Shown: positions 1-6,909 of the stretch, one piece after another
Position numbering within the stretch: position 1 is the first letter of the stretch
Layout: each line of letters begins with the position of its first letter
DNA from: an uncultured Rubellimicrobium sp.
GTDB taxonomy: Bacteria; Pseudomonadota; Alphaproteobacteria; Rhodobacterales; Rhodobacteraceae
Assembly: GCA_902805995.1 (NCBI GenBank)
Contig: CADCUU010000271.1
Coordinates: 1-13,744 of the forward strand
Direction: 5' to 3'
DNA length: 13,744 nucleotides
The notes under the pieces: model-generated
What the model was told of the DNA's origin: nothing
What the model saw: only the letters and a program-made list of their open reading frames with translations
The model's database searches: none
Program-made: the position numbers and the translations under genes

Positions 1-130
1 GCGCGCCAGCGATGGAGGCCACCGCGACCTTGGACTGAACCTTGGAGCAGTTCGTGATGGTCGCGGCCTTTGCAGGGCCAGCCATGGCCGCCATGGCCAC
101 CAATCCCAACGCGCAGACCTGATGACCCAT
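1..130 (-). CDS. Exported protein, N-terminal fragment (gene runs off the left edge)
   Basis: Partial gene: about 43 codons are visible, reading leftwards out of the window. The ATG at 128-130 is preceded by a strong GGGGAGGA ribosome binding site (about 137-144), which fixes the start. The first ~22 residues form a signal peptide: a short start (MGHQVC), a hydrophobic stretch rich in Leu, Ala, Val and Met, then a cleavage site after AKA or AKAA. The mature part begins with a TITNCSKVQS-type sequence. An early Cys followed by a Gln and an alanine-rich helix recalls secreted M35-type (deuterolysin/LysM-peptidase) metallopeptidases, but too little is present to rely on this. The catalytic part would lie outside the window. 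The signal peptide is clear; the family is a weak guess. It lies 192 bases downstream of the mscS-like stop in the same direction and probably has its own promoter. Confidence 0.6.
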   Translation of the reverse strand, partial: MGHQVCALGLVAMAAMAGPAKAATITNCSKVQSKVAVASIAGA

Positions 131-145
131 CCGCCATCCTCCCCA

Positions 146-160
146 CCGCTGACACAGCGG
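146..160. promoter_or_regulatory. 15-bp palindrome upstream of the exported-protein gene
   Basis: CCGCTG-ACA-CAGCGG is a perfect inverted repeat with a 3-base centre. It sits immediately upstream of the GGGGAGGA ribosome binding site of the minus-strand gene starting at 130. It could be a repressor site or a small hairpin in the mRNA leader. A TTGACC sequence on the minus strand (plus-strand 181-186) could be a -35 element, but no good -10 follows at normal spacing. Confidence 0.35.
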
Positions 161-322
161 TAGGCAAGCGGGTGGCAGGCGGTCAACGTTTTACTGGGAC
201 GGTCCTTTGCCGAACCCAATTCTGTTGGTCGGTCTGCGACGCTGCCCTGCGGGGCCATCGACGACTCGCGGCAGCCCCGGCGCGCCAAGAGCGACGACAG
301 CTCAGGAATTGCTAGCCGCCCG

Positions 323-2794
323 TCAGGTGCCCACGGGCTTCGGCGGTGGCGGCGGCGGTGGTGGGGGCGGCGCGGCGGTGTGGATGCCGTCCTCTAGGAA
401 TCGCCGGGCGATCTCCTTGTTGATCTCGCTCCGGGTCGTGGTGCCGAAATTGACGTCGCGGATGATGGCACGGATCTCAAAGTTCAGGATGTCAGCCCCG
501 AAGCCCGCGAGCACTACCGCCGGGGGTGGCGACAGCAGGACCATGGGATGGCCCTCCGCCACCTCGCGGAGGAGCTTCGTCACATGGTCCACGTCGTTCC
601 CGAAGGCCACCGACACCGGAAGGATGATCCGCCCGACGAGGTTGCCGCGCGTCCAGTTGACCACCTGCCCCGAGACGAGATCGCCGTTGGGGATGATGAC
701 GTCGGTCCGGTCGAACGTCTCCAGCCGCGTGGACCGGACGGAGATGTCGCGCACGTATCCCATGCGCCCGCCGACCTCGATCCAGTCGCCCTCGGAGATC
801 GGGCGCTCGATCAGGAGGATGATGCCCGACACGAAGTTCTGCACGATGTTCTGAAGCCCGAAGCCGATGCCGACTGAGAGCGCACCGGCGACGATGGCGA
901 GGTTCGACAGATCCAGGCCCGCGATGGACACGGCGAGCAGGGACGAGATGATGATTCCTACATAACCCAGCCCCGACACGACCGCGTTCCGCGCCCCTGC
1001 ATCGAGCCGGGTGCGCGGCAGGACCGTGGATCGCAGCGTCCCCTGCACGAGGCGCGTCAGCAGCCAGCCCGCCCCCAGGACGATGCCGAAAACTGCGAAC
1101 TGCCGCGGCGAGAGCCGGGTCTCTCCCACGGTGAAGCCGCTGAGGAATCGCTGCCACGCCTCCAGAAGATCCTCCTGCCGCGCGCCCCAGATTAGGGCGA
1201 GCACCGGCAGCGCGAGGAAGAAGAGCAGGATCCCGGCGAGCACCGGCAGGAGCGCGTCGCGGATTCCCTCCTCGCGCCGCATCAGCAGGGCATAGATGTC
1301 AGTGACGAGCCACTGGAGCACCACCAGCAGCGCCAGCAATCCGAGCGTGATGACGCTGGGCAGCAGGAGCGCCCCGCCTGCCCTGTGAAAGCCCAGGACG
1401 GACAGAATGGGCGCGGCAGCCGCGACCGCCGTGATCGACCAGCCCGCAAGCGTCAGGAGGCGTCGGCGGAAGGCAAGAAGGTCGTCCTCCGGGCCAGCCT
1501 CGGCTGGGGGCCGCGCCGAAGCAAGGCAGCGCCCGAACCGAAAGACCAGAAGAGCCAGCGCGAGATCAACCGGAAGCAGGAGCCCGGCCCGCACCTCCGG
1601 AGGGATGTCGCCGACCGACAGGAACGCCCGCGCGACCACGCTGACAGCAAGGATCCACCCCGCATGCCGCAGCTCGCGCCCAGCGGCCTGTTTGATGGCG
1701 GGAGTGAAATCGAAGGGCGCGGGATTGGTGCGGTCCGCGGCGAAGAACAGCCCGGCCAGCCAAGCCGTCCCGAGCACGCAGGCCCCCGCTACCGGTACCG
1801 CATTCACGAGCGCCATGGCGCGCGAGCCAAAAAGCCCAGTGGCGCCCATCGCCCAAGCCAGCGCGGCAAGGCCCAGGAACGGCACCAGCGCATGACCAAG
1901 CGACAGGCCGAACCGCAGCGCGTCGGCGCCATGCTGCCCGCGAAGACGCCGCGACAGCCCAGCCCCGATCCGCGCGCCCGCGGTGGCAATCCAGGACCGT
2001 CCCCGGGTGAGCAGCACCGCGCCCATCAACAGGAAGATTGCGGCCAGAGGCCAATCCCTTGCGAAAACCTCGCGGCGGGCCTCGCTGCGAATCGACGTGG
2101 TCAACTCCTTTGAAAGGCCGAGGAGGCGGGTCGAGACAGCATCCACCATCTCGGGCCAGATGCGGGGATCCAGAGGCGGAGGAGAGCGGCTGAGCAGCGC
2201 TGCCGCTGTGCGGCTTCGGGTCAGGGCGTCAATCTCGGCGACAAGGCCGTCCGCGCGGGCGAAAGCCTCGCGTGCGAGCGCGCCCGGCGCGCGAAGGCGC
2301 CCCAGCTCGGCCACGAGCTCCTCGCGCCGCGCGACCACGCGGGGGTCCTCTGCGGGCTCACCCTCGGCGGGCAACGGCCCGAGCGCCGCGATCTGCGCCT
2401 CCACGGTCGCGATCCGCGCGGCGTTGACGGCCTGAGCCTCTGCGAAGCCCTCGCGCTTTTCGATGATCTGGCTGCGGAGCTGCCCCAGCGCAAAGGCCGA
2501 CCCACGACCGGCTTCAGTCAGTGCCTCGGCCCGGGCCGCGATCTTGGCCCAGTCGTCCTCTTCCGTGGGCTCCTCGACGCTCCCGGCGTCCGGGGCGTCC
2601 GCGTCCGCTTCGGCAGGATCCTCGCCGACAACGTCCTGCCCAGTGGCGACGGCCTCCTGACCCGTGGAGACCGCAGTTCCAGCCTCTCCCGTCCCGGCTT
2701 CGAGCGGCGGGGTCGTTCCATCGGGGTCCTGCCCCAAGGCAGGCGCCGCGACCACAAGGAGGATCGCGACGGCAAGCGCCCTGCCCCGGCGCAT
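323..2794 (-). CDS. MscS-family mechanosensitive channel with N-terminal DUF3772-like region
   Basis: 823-residue inner-membrane channel, far longer than E. coli MscS (286 residues) and of the large MscS/MscK type. Order: signal peptide (1-21, ending PALG), acidic low-complexity linker (22-80) with a repeated TGQ motif, a helical periplasmic region of DUF3772 type (80-195), many hydrophobic segments (about 245-620), then the MscS pore and beta domain. The pore helix is ALSVGIGFGLQNIV (638-651), rich in Gly and Ala as expected. The beta domain follows with GDWIEVGG and a DVIIPN motif (about 669-703). The chain ends in ten consecutive prolines (809-818) and KPVGT. Such channels relieve membrane tension in osmotic downshock. 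The start at 2794 was chosen because the TGATG overlap couples it to the upstream cysteine synthase, GAGG lies 4 bases upstream, and a signal peptide begins there; a 72-codon upstream extension would lie inside that gene. The family is secure; the gating stimulus is unknown. Confidence 0.94.
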   Translation of the reverse strand: MRRGRALAVAILLVVAAPALGQDPDGTTPPLEAGTGEAGTAVSTGQEAVATGQDVVGEDPAEADADAPDAGSVEEPTEEDDWAKIAARAEALTEAGRGSAFALGQLRSQIIEKREGFAEAQAVNAARIATVEAQIAALGPLPAEGEPAEDPRVVARREELVAELGRLRAPGALAREAFARADGLVAEIDALTRSRTAAALLSRSPPPLDPRIWPEMVDAVSTRLLGLSKELTTSIRSEARREVFARDWPLAAIFLLMGAVLLTRGRSWIATAGARIGAGLSRRLRGQHGADALRFGLSLGHALVPFLGLAALAWAMGATGLFGSRAMALVNAVPVAGACVLGTAWLAGLFFAADRTNPAPFDFTPAIKQAAGRELRHAGWILAVSVVARAFLSVGDIPPEVRAGLLLPVDLALALLVFRFGRCLASARPPAEAGPEDDLLAFRRRLLTLAGWSITAVAAAAPILSVLGFHRAGGALLLPSVITLGLLALLVVLQWLVTDIYALLMRREEGIRDALLPVLAGILLFFLALPVLALIWGARQEDLLEAWQRFLSGFTVGETRLSPRQFAVFGIVLGAGWLLTRLVQGTLRSTVLPRTRLDAGARNAVVSGLGYVGIIISSLLAVSIAGLDLSNLAIVAGALSVGIGFGLQNIVQNFVSGIILLIERPISEGDWIEVGGRMGYVRDISVRSTRLETFDRTDVIIPNGDLVSGQVVNWTRGNLVGRIILPVSVAFGNDVDHVTKLLREVAEGHPMVLLSPPPAVVLAGFGADILNFEIRAIIRDVNFGTTTRSEINKEIARRFLEDGIHTAAPPPPPPPPPPKPVGT

Positions 2795-3828
2795 CAGTCC
2801 TCGAACACGCCGGGGATCGAGGCAGGCCCCCGGTCCAGCCAGCCGGGCACGGGAAGCCCCTTGTCGCGCAGGAAGTCGGGGTTCCACAGCTTCGACTGAT
2901 AGCGCGTGCCGTAGTCGCACAGGATCGTCACGATGGTATGGCCCGGCCCCATCTCCCGCGCCATGCGGACCGCGCCAGCGACGTTGATGCCGGAGGAGCC
3001 GCCGAGGCACAGCCCCTCATGCTCCAGAAGGTCGAAGACGATGGGCAGCGCCTCCGCGTCCGGGATCCGCCAGGAGAAATCAGGCCGGAACCCTTCGAGA
3101 TTGGCGGTGATGCGGCTCTGCCCGATCCCTTCAGTGATCGAGGAGCCCGGCATGTCGAAGGTCCCCTCGGTGTAGAAGCTGTGGAGCGCCGCACCCTCCG
3201 GGTCGGCCAGGCCAATCTTTACGCCCTTGGGCTGGAGCACCTCGGCCACGCCTGCCAGCGTTCCCCCGGTGCCCACGGCGCAGACGAACCCGTCCACGCG
3301 GCCCTGGGTTTGGTCCCAGATCTCGGGCCCAGTGCCCTCGACGTGAGACTTGCGGTTCGCGATGTTGTCGAACTGATTCGCCCAGATCGCCCCCTCGGGC
3401 AGGCTGCGCGCCAGCTCTTCGGCGAGGCGGCCGGAATAGCGGACGTAGTTGTTGGGATTCCGGTATGGCGCCGCGGGCACCTGAACGAGGTCCGCCCCGG
3501 CCAGCCGGAGCATGTCCTTCTTCTCCTGGCTCTGCGTCTCGGGGATGACGATGACCGTCTTGAATCCCATCGACGCGCCTACCAGCGCGAGCCCTATGCC
3601 GGTGTTCCCGGCTGTCCCTTCCACGATTGTCCCGCCGGGCCGAAGCTCCCCGCGCGCGACGGCGTCACGGATGATGTGAAGCGCGGCGCGGTCCTTGACG
3701 GACTGGCCGGGATTCATGAACTCCGCCTTGCCCAGGATCTCGCAGCCCGTCTCCTCCGAGGCGCGGCGAAGCCGGATCAGAGGCGTGTTGCCCACGGTTG
3801 CGGCGAGGTCGGACTTGATCGGGGACAT
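2794..3828 (-). CDS. cysK: Cysteine synthase (O-acetylserine sulfhydrylase family)
   Basis: 344-residue cytosolic PLP enzyme of fold type II. The family makes L-cysteine from O-acetylserine and sulfide. Visible features: TVGNTPLIRL near the start, the PLP lysine in GQSVKDRAA (K45), the substrate loop EGTAGNTGIG (70-79), where many CysK proteins have EPTSGNTGIG, the phosphate-binding GTGGT (186-190) and GGSSG (276-280). The region usually read as ILPSSGERY is ILCDYGTRY here (302-310), so the residue near the PLP pyridine nitrogen differs from classic CysK. A related desulfhydrase or other beta-replacement enzyme is therefore possible. The start is supported by GAGAGG 7 bases upstream. It lies after trgB (165-base gap) and overlaps the next gene by one base. 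In R. sphaeroides, cysK adjoins trgAB and contributes to tellurite resistance, which supports the symbol. The family is certain; the exact reaction is likely but not proven. Confidence 0.9.
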   Translation of the reverse strand: MSPIKSDLAATVGNTPLIRLRRASEETGCEILGKAEFMNPGQSVKDRAALHIIRDAVARGELRPGGTIVEGTAGNTGIGLALVGASMGFKTVIVIPETQSQEKKDMLRLAGADLVQVPAAPYRNPNNYVRYSGRLAEELARSLPEGAIWANQFDNIANRKSHVEGTGPEIWDQTQGRVDGFVCAVGTGGTLAGVAEVLQPKGVKIGLADPEGAALHSFYTEGTFDMPGSSITEGIGQSRITANLEGFRPDFSWRIPDAEALPIVFDLLEHEGLCLGGSSGINVAGAVRMAREMGPGHTIVTILCDYGTRYQSKLWNPDFLRDKGLPVPGWLDRGPASIPGVFED

Positions 3829-3967
3829 GGCAGGGCCTCTCGTTGCTGCGCCTGTCTAGAAGCCGGTCCCGGCAAACTCAAGCTGAGCGGATGAGGACGG
3901 GAGCGGGACGGACCTGTCCCACGCGGAACCCGACCTTGTTGCTATACCTGCTAACTCCTCCGTGCGC

Positions 3968-3983
3968 GCCGTTCCACAACGGC
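3968..3983 (-). terminator. Small hairpin just downstream of trgB
   Basis: GCCGTT-GTGG-AACGGC on the minus strand forms a 6-bp stem with a 4-base loop, beginning 11 bases after the trgB stop. No T-run follows, so it may be an mRNA-stabilising or attenuating hairpin instead of a true terminator. The 165-base trgB-cysK gap is the longest within the minus-strand cluster, so a separate cysK promoter could lie downstream of this hairpin; I see no convincing one. Confidence 0.25.
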
Positions 3984-3993
3984 CGACAGCACC

Positions 3994-5118
3994 CTACCCC
4001 GCCGTTACGGCCCGGGCCTTCGCCCGCCAGCGGTCCAGCCACAGCAGCATGGAGATCAGCGGCATGGCATTCGCCTCGCCCGATTCGATCAGGCCGAACG
4101 CCGTGTCGAAGGAGAGGATGTGCAGCTTGAGATCCTCCTGCTCCGCCTCAAGACCTCCCATGGCGGGATGGTCGTCGGGCAGGTCGCACAGGGCGAGGAA
4201 GGCATAGAAGTGGTCGGTCGCGTTCCCGGGCGAGGCATAGCCCTCGAACATTCGCTCCAGCCGGTCGAGGTCGAGGCTCGCCTCCTCCGCGGCCTCGCGC
4301 CGGGCGGCCTCCTCGGGAGTCTCGCCCGCATCGACAAGGCCCGCGACCGGCTCCAGGGTCCAGGGCTGCGGATCGCCCCGCCGCGCGGGCCCGGAGCGGA
4401 ACTGCTCCACCAGAAGGACCCGGTCCCGCTTGGCGTCGTAGGGCAGCACGAGCGCCGCATCCGCCCCGACCATCACCTCGCGGGGCAGGTTCTCCGCCCG
4501 TCCACCGTCGAAGCAGCTGTAGCTCACGTCGAGCCGCTCGAACCGGAAGAACTTGCCCGTGGGCGGGCCGGAGCGGTGGAGCTCGAAGTCATCGGGCTCG
4601 GACCGCCGCCGCAGCGTCGTGGGCGTGCCCCTGGCCCTGAGGCTCGCGGCGGCGCGGTGGTCGATCATGGGGCCCTGCTCCTGCAGGCTATCCCCGACCA
4701 GGGGCGGCTCGGTGGCTGCGATCTCGGCCGCGCGGCGCATAGGGAGCGGCAGGGACTGCCGCAGCCAGCTCTCAAAGGACCACTCGTCCGTGGACGGCCG
4801 GAGCGACTCGGGCGGATAATAGGCCTGCGCTTCCACAGGCTGGCCGTTCACGACCGCGCTCACGGCGCGGCGGACATAACCAAAGGGCAGTTCATAGGCG
4901 TCGAGCCGTTCGCGCGCATCGTCCGACAGGTCCCACAGCATTCCCCGAAGGCTGCGGCCCTCCTCCTCCACCAGAATCGGCATGTCCCCCTCCACCGACC
5001 GCAGCACCTTGTGGCCGGGCAGCACGGCCTCGCGGCCCTCCGCCCCGGCGGTGCCCCCGGACAGGAGCTCCAGCATTGGGCGGTGGCGCAGCGTGCCATA
5101 GAAGAAGAACTTGGTCAT
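3994..5118 (-). CDS. trgB: TrgB-like tellurite-resistance protein: GGCT-like domain fused to a NUDIX hydrolase
   Basis: 374-residue cytosolic two-domain protein. Residues 1-~125 resemble the AIG2/gamma-glutamylcyclotransferase-like fold: the FFFYGTL substrate loop (4-10), and LDAYELPFGYVRR (72-84) with a candidate catalytic Glu at 76. Residues ~185-365 are an ADP-ribose-pyrophosphatase-type NUDIX domain. Its Nudix box spans about 260-282 (G260, E266, R274, E275, E278, E279), but the final consensus Gly is Ser281. EPVAG precedes it and SPGNATDHFYAFLA follows, as in ADP-ribose pyrophosphatases. NUDIX enzymes cleave nucleoside diphosphates linked to another group; GGCT enzymes act on gamma-glutamyl peptides, including glutathione products. 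Substrates here are unknown. AAGGA lies 10 bases before the ATG. It follows trgA by 76 bases and precedes cysK, matching my recollection of the R. sphaeroides trgAB-cysK locus. Domains are clear; the role in tellurite resistance is by analogy. Confidence 0.88.
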   Translation of the reverse strand: MTKFFFYGTLRHRPMLELLSGGTAGAEGREAVLPGHKVLRSVEGDMPILVEEEGRSLRGMLWDLSDDARERLDAYELPFGYVRRAVSAVVNGQPVEAQAYYPPESLRPSTDEWSFESWLRQSLPLPMRRAAEIAATEPPLVGDSLQEQGPMIDHRAAASLRARGTPTTLRRRSEPDDFELHRSGPPTGKFFRFERLDVSYSCFDGGRAENLPREVMVGADAALVLPYDAKRDRVLLVEQFRSGPARRGDPQPWTLEPVAGLVDAGETPEEAARREAAEEASLDLDRLERMFEGYASPGNATDHFYAFLALCDLPDDHPAMGGLEAEQEDLKLHILSFDTAFGLIESGEANAMPLISMLLWLDRWRAKARAVTAG

Positions 5119-5194
5119 ACTTTGGGCGATCCTTGGGGGACGAAGGTCCGGTAGGTAGCGGCGCGCCAGACCGTCGCCACCCTGTCGGCCTGGG

Positions 5195-5635
5195 TCAGCG
5201 GTAATTGCGGGCGACCCATTCGGTGGCCAGCCCCGCGACGATCCCGCCCACGAGAAGCGTGACCATGATATCTGGCGTCGCGACCTTCTGGAAGTTCTCC
5301 ACCATGATCCGCACGACGTCGATCAGGGCCTCCATCGGCCCCTCATAGACCTTCCGGAATGACTGGCTGACCATGATCGTCGCGCTGTGCAGGAACAGGG
5401 CCAGCAGCAGCATGGACAGGGCTGCCGTCAACCCGTAGGCCACGGCATTGGGCCAGGTCGTCCGCGCCCGTGCGCCCGCGATGCGCCAGCCGATCACCAT
5501 CCCTACAATGGCGTTGTACTCCGCAAAGCGCCCCAAGTCGGTCCCTTCGGGAAACAGCGGCTTGATCATCTGGGACACCCACCAGGCGAGGGCGCCGAAG
5601 AGGACGGCTGCGGCAAGCTTGGCGGAGGTGGGCAT
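5195..5635 (-). CDS. trgA: TrgA-like small membrane protein (tellurite-resistance locus)
   Basis: 146-residue inner-membrane protein with about four hydrophobic segments, near residues 5-23, 39-54, 65-88 and 122-140. A hydrophilic loop at about 90-120 contains a long amphipathic stretch (YEGPMEALIDVVRIMVENFQ). I recognise no catalytic motif. The symbol rests on context: it sits immediately upstream of trgB and between cfa and trgB, as I recall for the Rhodobacter trg locus, and the size and membrane character fit. The start at 5635 begins the conserved-looking MPTSAK sequence 23 bases after the cfa stop. The reading frame stays open further upstream, but only inside cfa. The ribosome binding site is weak (GCGAG), so translation may be coupled to cfa. 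The biochemical function is unknown. Confidence 0.8.
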   Translation of the reverse strand: MPTSAKLAAAVLFGALAWWVSQMIKPLFPEGTDLGRFAEYNAIVGMVIGWRIAGARARTTWPNAVAYGLTAALSMLLLALFLHSATIMVSQSFRKVYEGPMEALIDVVRIMVENFQKVATPDIMVTLLVGGIVAGLATEWVARNYR

Positions 5636-5658
5636 GGACGGGGCTCGCGGATGGCCGC

Positions 5659-6867
5659 TCAGGCGGGGCGGGACAAGGTGATCTGGGTCACATCGCAGTT
5701 TCCGCCATGGAAAGCAGCCGCGCAAGAGGCGAGGTAAAAGTTCCACATTCGACGGAACCGATCGTCGAATCCATGCCGCACCACCTCGTCCCAGCGGGCG
5801 TTGAACGTCTCGTGCCAAAGCCGCAGCGTCCGGCTGTAGCTCTCCCCGAACTCTATGGAGCCCAGCACGCTCAGCCCCGCGCGACCGGCCTCGTGGCGCA
5901 GGATGGACGGGCTGGGCAGCATCCCCCCGGGGAAGATGTACTTCTGGACGAAGTCCACGGAGGCCCGATAGATCTCCCAGCGGTGGTCGGCGATGGTGAT
6001 GATCTGGAGGGTCGCATTCTTTCCGGGCTTCAGGCACCGCTTCAGCGTGTCGAAATAGACGGGCCAGTATTTCTCGCCCACCGCCTCGAACATCTCGATG
6101 GACGCGACGCCATCATAGACCCCCCTCTCGTCGCGGTAGTCCTGAAGCTTCAGCGTCACCCGGTCCTCCAGCCCCAGGCGGCGCATCCGCTCCTCCGCAA
6201 AAGCGAGCTGCTCCCTGGACAGCGTCAGGCCGGTTACCCGCAGCCCCCGCTCCCCGGCGGCATATTCGGCGAACCCGCCCCAACCGCAGCCGATCTCCAG
6301 CACATGGTCGCCCGGCAGGGCGCCCATCTGATCGACCAGCGCCTCGTACTTGCGACGCTGCGCAGCCTCCAGGCTTTGCTGGCCCTGGTCGAACAGCGCC
6401 GCGGAATAGGTCATCGTCTCGTCGAGCCAGATCGCATAGAAATCGTTCCCGAGATCATAGTGGTACGAGATGTTCCTGAGAGCCTGCCGCTTGGTGTTGC
6501 TTTGTAGCCAGAAGCGCAGCCTCTCATAGGCCCGCACAAGGGCTTGGCCGGGAAAGCCGTCATAGATGTGGTCGGCATCGTCATGGATGAAGTCCAGGAA
6601 CGCCAAAAGGTCGGGCGTGGACCACCACCCGTCCACATAGGCCTCACAGAAGCCGAGGTCCCCTTCCCGCATGGTCCGGGCGAACAGGTCGGGGTGGTGC
6701 ACGACAAGTTCGGCCACATGCCCGGTCTCCGCCCCTTCGGCCCGGAAACGGCGCCCGTCGGGAAGTACGATGTCCAGCCGCCCCCGCCTGACCTGCCGCG
6801 CCACCGCCCAGACCTGCGCGAAGTAACGCGGAAGATTACGCTGGTCGTCAGTCGTGGAGAGAATCAT
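5659..6867 (-). CDS. cfa: Cyclopropane-fatty-acyl-phospholipid synthase
   Basis: 402-residue SAM-dependent methyltransferase that adds a methylene group across the cis double bond of acyl chains in membrane phospholipids, at the inner face of the cytoplasmic membrane. An N-terminal lipid-binding part (1-~125) precedes YHYDLGNDFY (135-144). The SAM site LEIGCGWGG follows (about 190-198), then SIEMFEAVGEKYW (256-268), with the conserved Glu and Phe of the family, and a typical PGGMLPS segment. Length is normal for the family (~380-410). I chose the ATG at 6867 over an in-frame GTG at 6894 because GGGAG lies 8 bases before the ATG. It begins 42 bases after phrA and ends 23 bases before trgA. In R. 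sphaeroides the homologue cfaS belongs to the RpoE singlet-oxygen regulon along with phrA, so co-regulation is plausible here. Confidence 0.95.
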   Translation of the reverse strand: MILSTTDDQRNLPRYFAQVWAVARQVRRGRLDIVLPDGRRFRAEGAETGHVAELVVHHPDLFARTMREGDLGFCEAYVDGWWSTPDLLAFLDFIHDDADHIYDGFPGQALVRAYERLRFWLQSNTKRQALRNISYHYDLGNDFYAIWLDETMTYSAALFDQGQQSLEAAQRRKYEALVDQMGALPGDHVLEIGCGWGGFAEYAAGERGLRVTGLTLSREQLAFAEERMRRLGLEDRVTLKLQDYRDERGVYDGVASIEMFEAVGEKYWPVYFDTLKRCLKPGKNATLQIITIADHRWEIYRASVDFVQKYIFPGGMLPSPSILRHEAGRAGLSVLGSIEFGESYSRTLRLWHETFNARWDEVVRHGFDDRFRRMWNFYLASCAAAFHGGNCDVTQITLSRPA

Positions 6868-6909
6868 GCAGATGGCTCCCGCTACCCCGTCCACGGCAAG
6901 TCTACGAAC

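Noticed and set aside
343..371. GGC/GGT-rich simple repeat as a separate non-coding element
   Set aside because: It is fully explained as the Pro codons of the channel's C-terminal tail on the minus strand.
2795..3010. 72-residue N-terminal extension of the MscS-type channel
   Set aside because: It lies wholly inside cysK in another frame, is Arg/Pro-rich, and would bury the signal peptide that starts at 2794.
2521..3894. 457-codon plus-strand frame across cysK and the channel gene start
   Set aside because: Antisense to two well-supported genes, with low-complexity Arg/Pro/Gly composition and no ribosome binding site of note.
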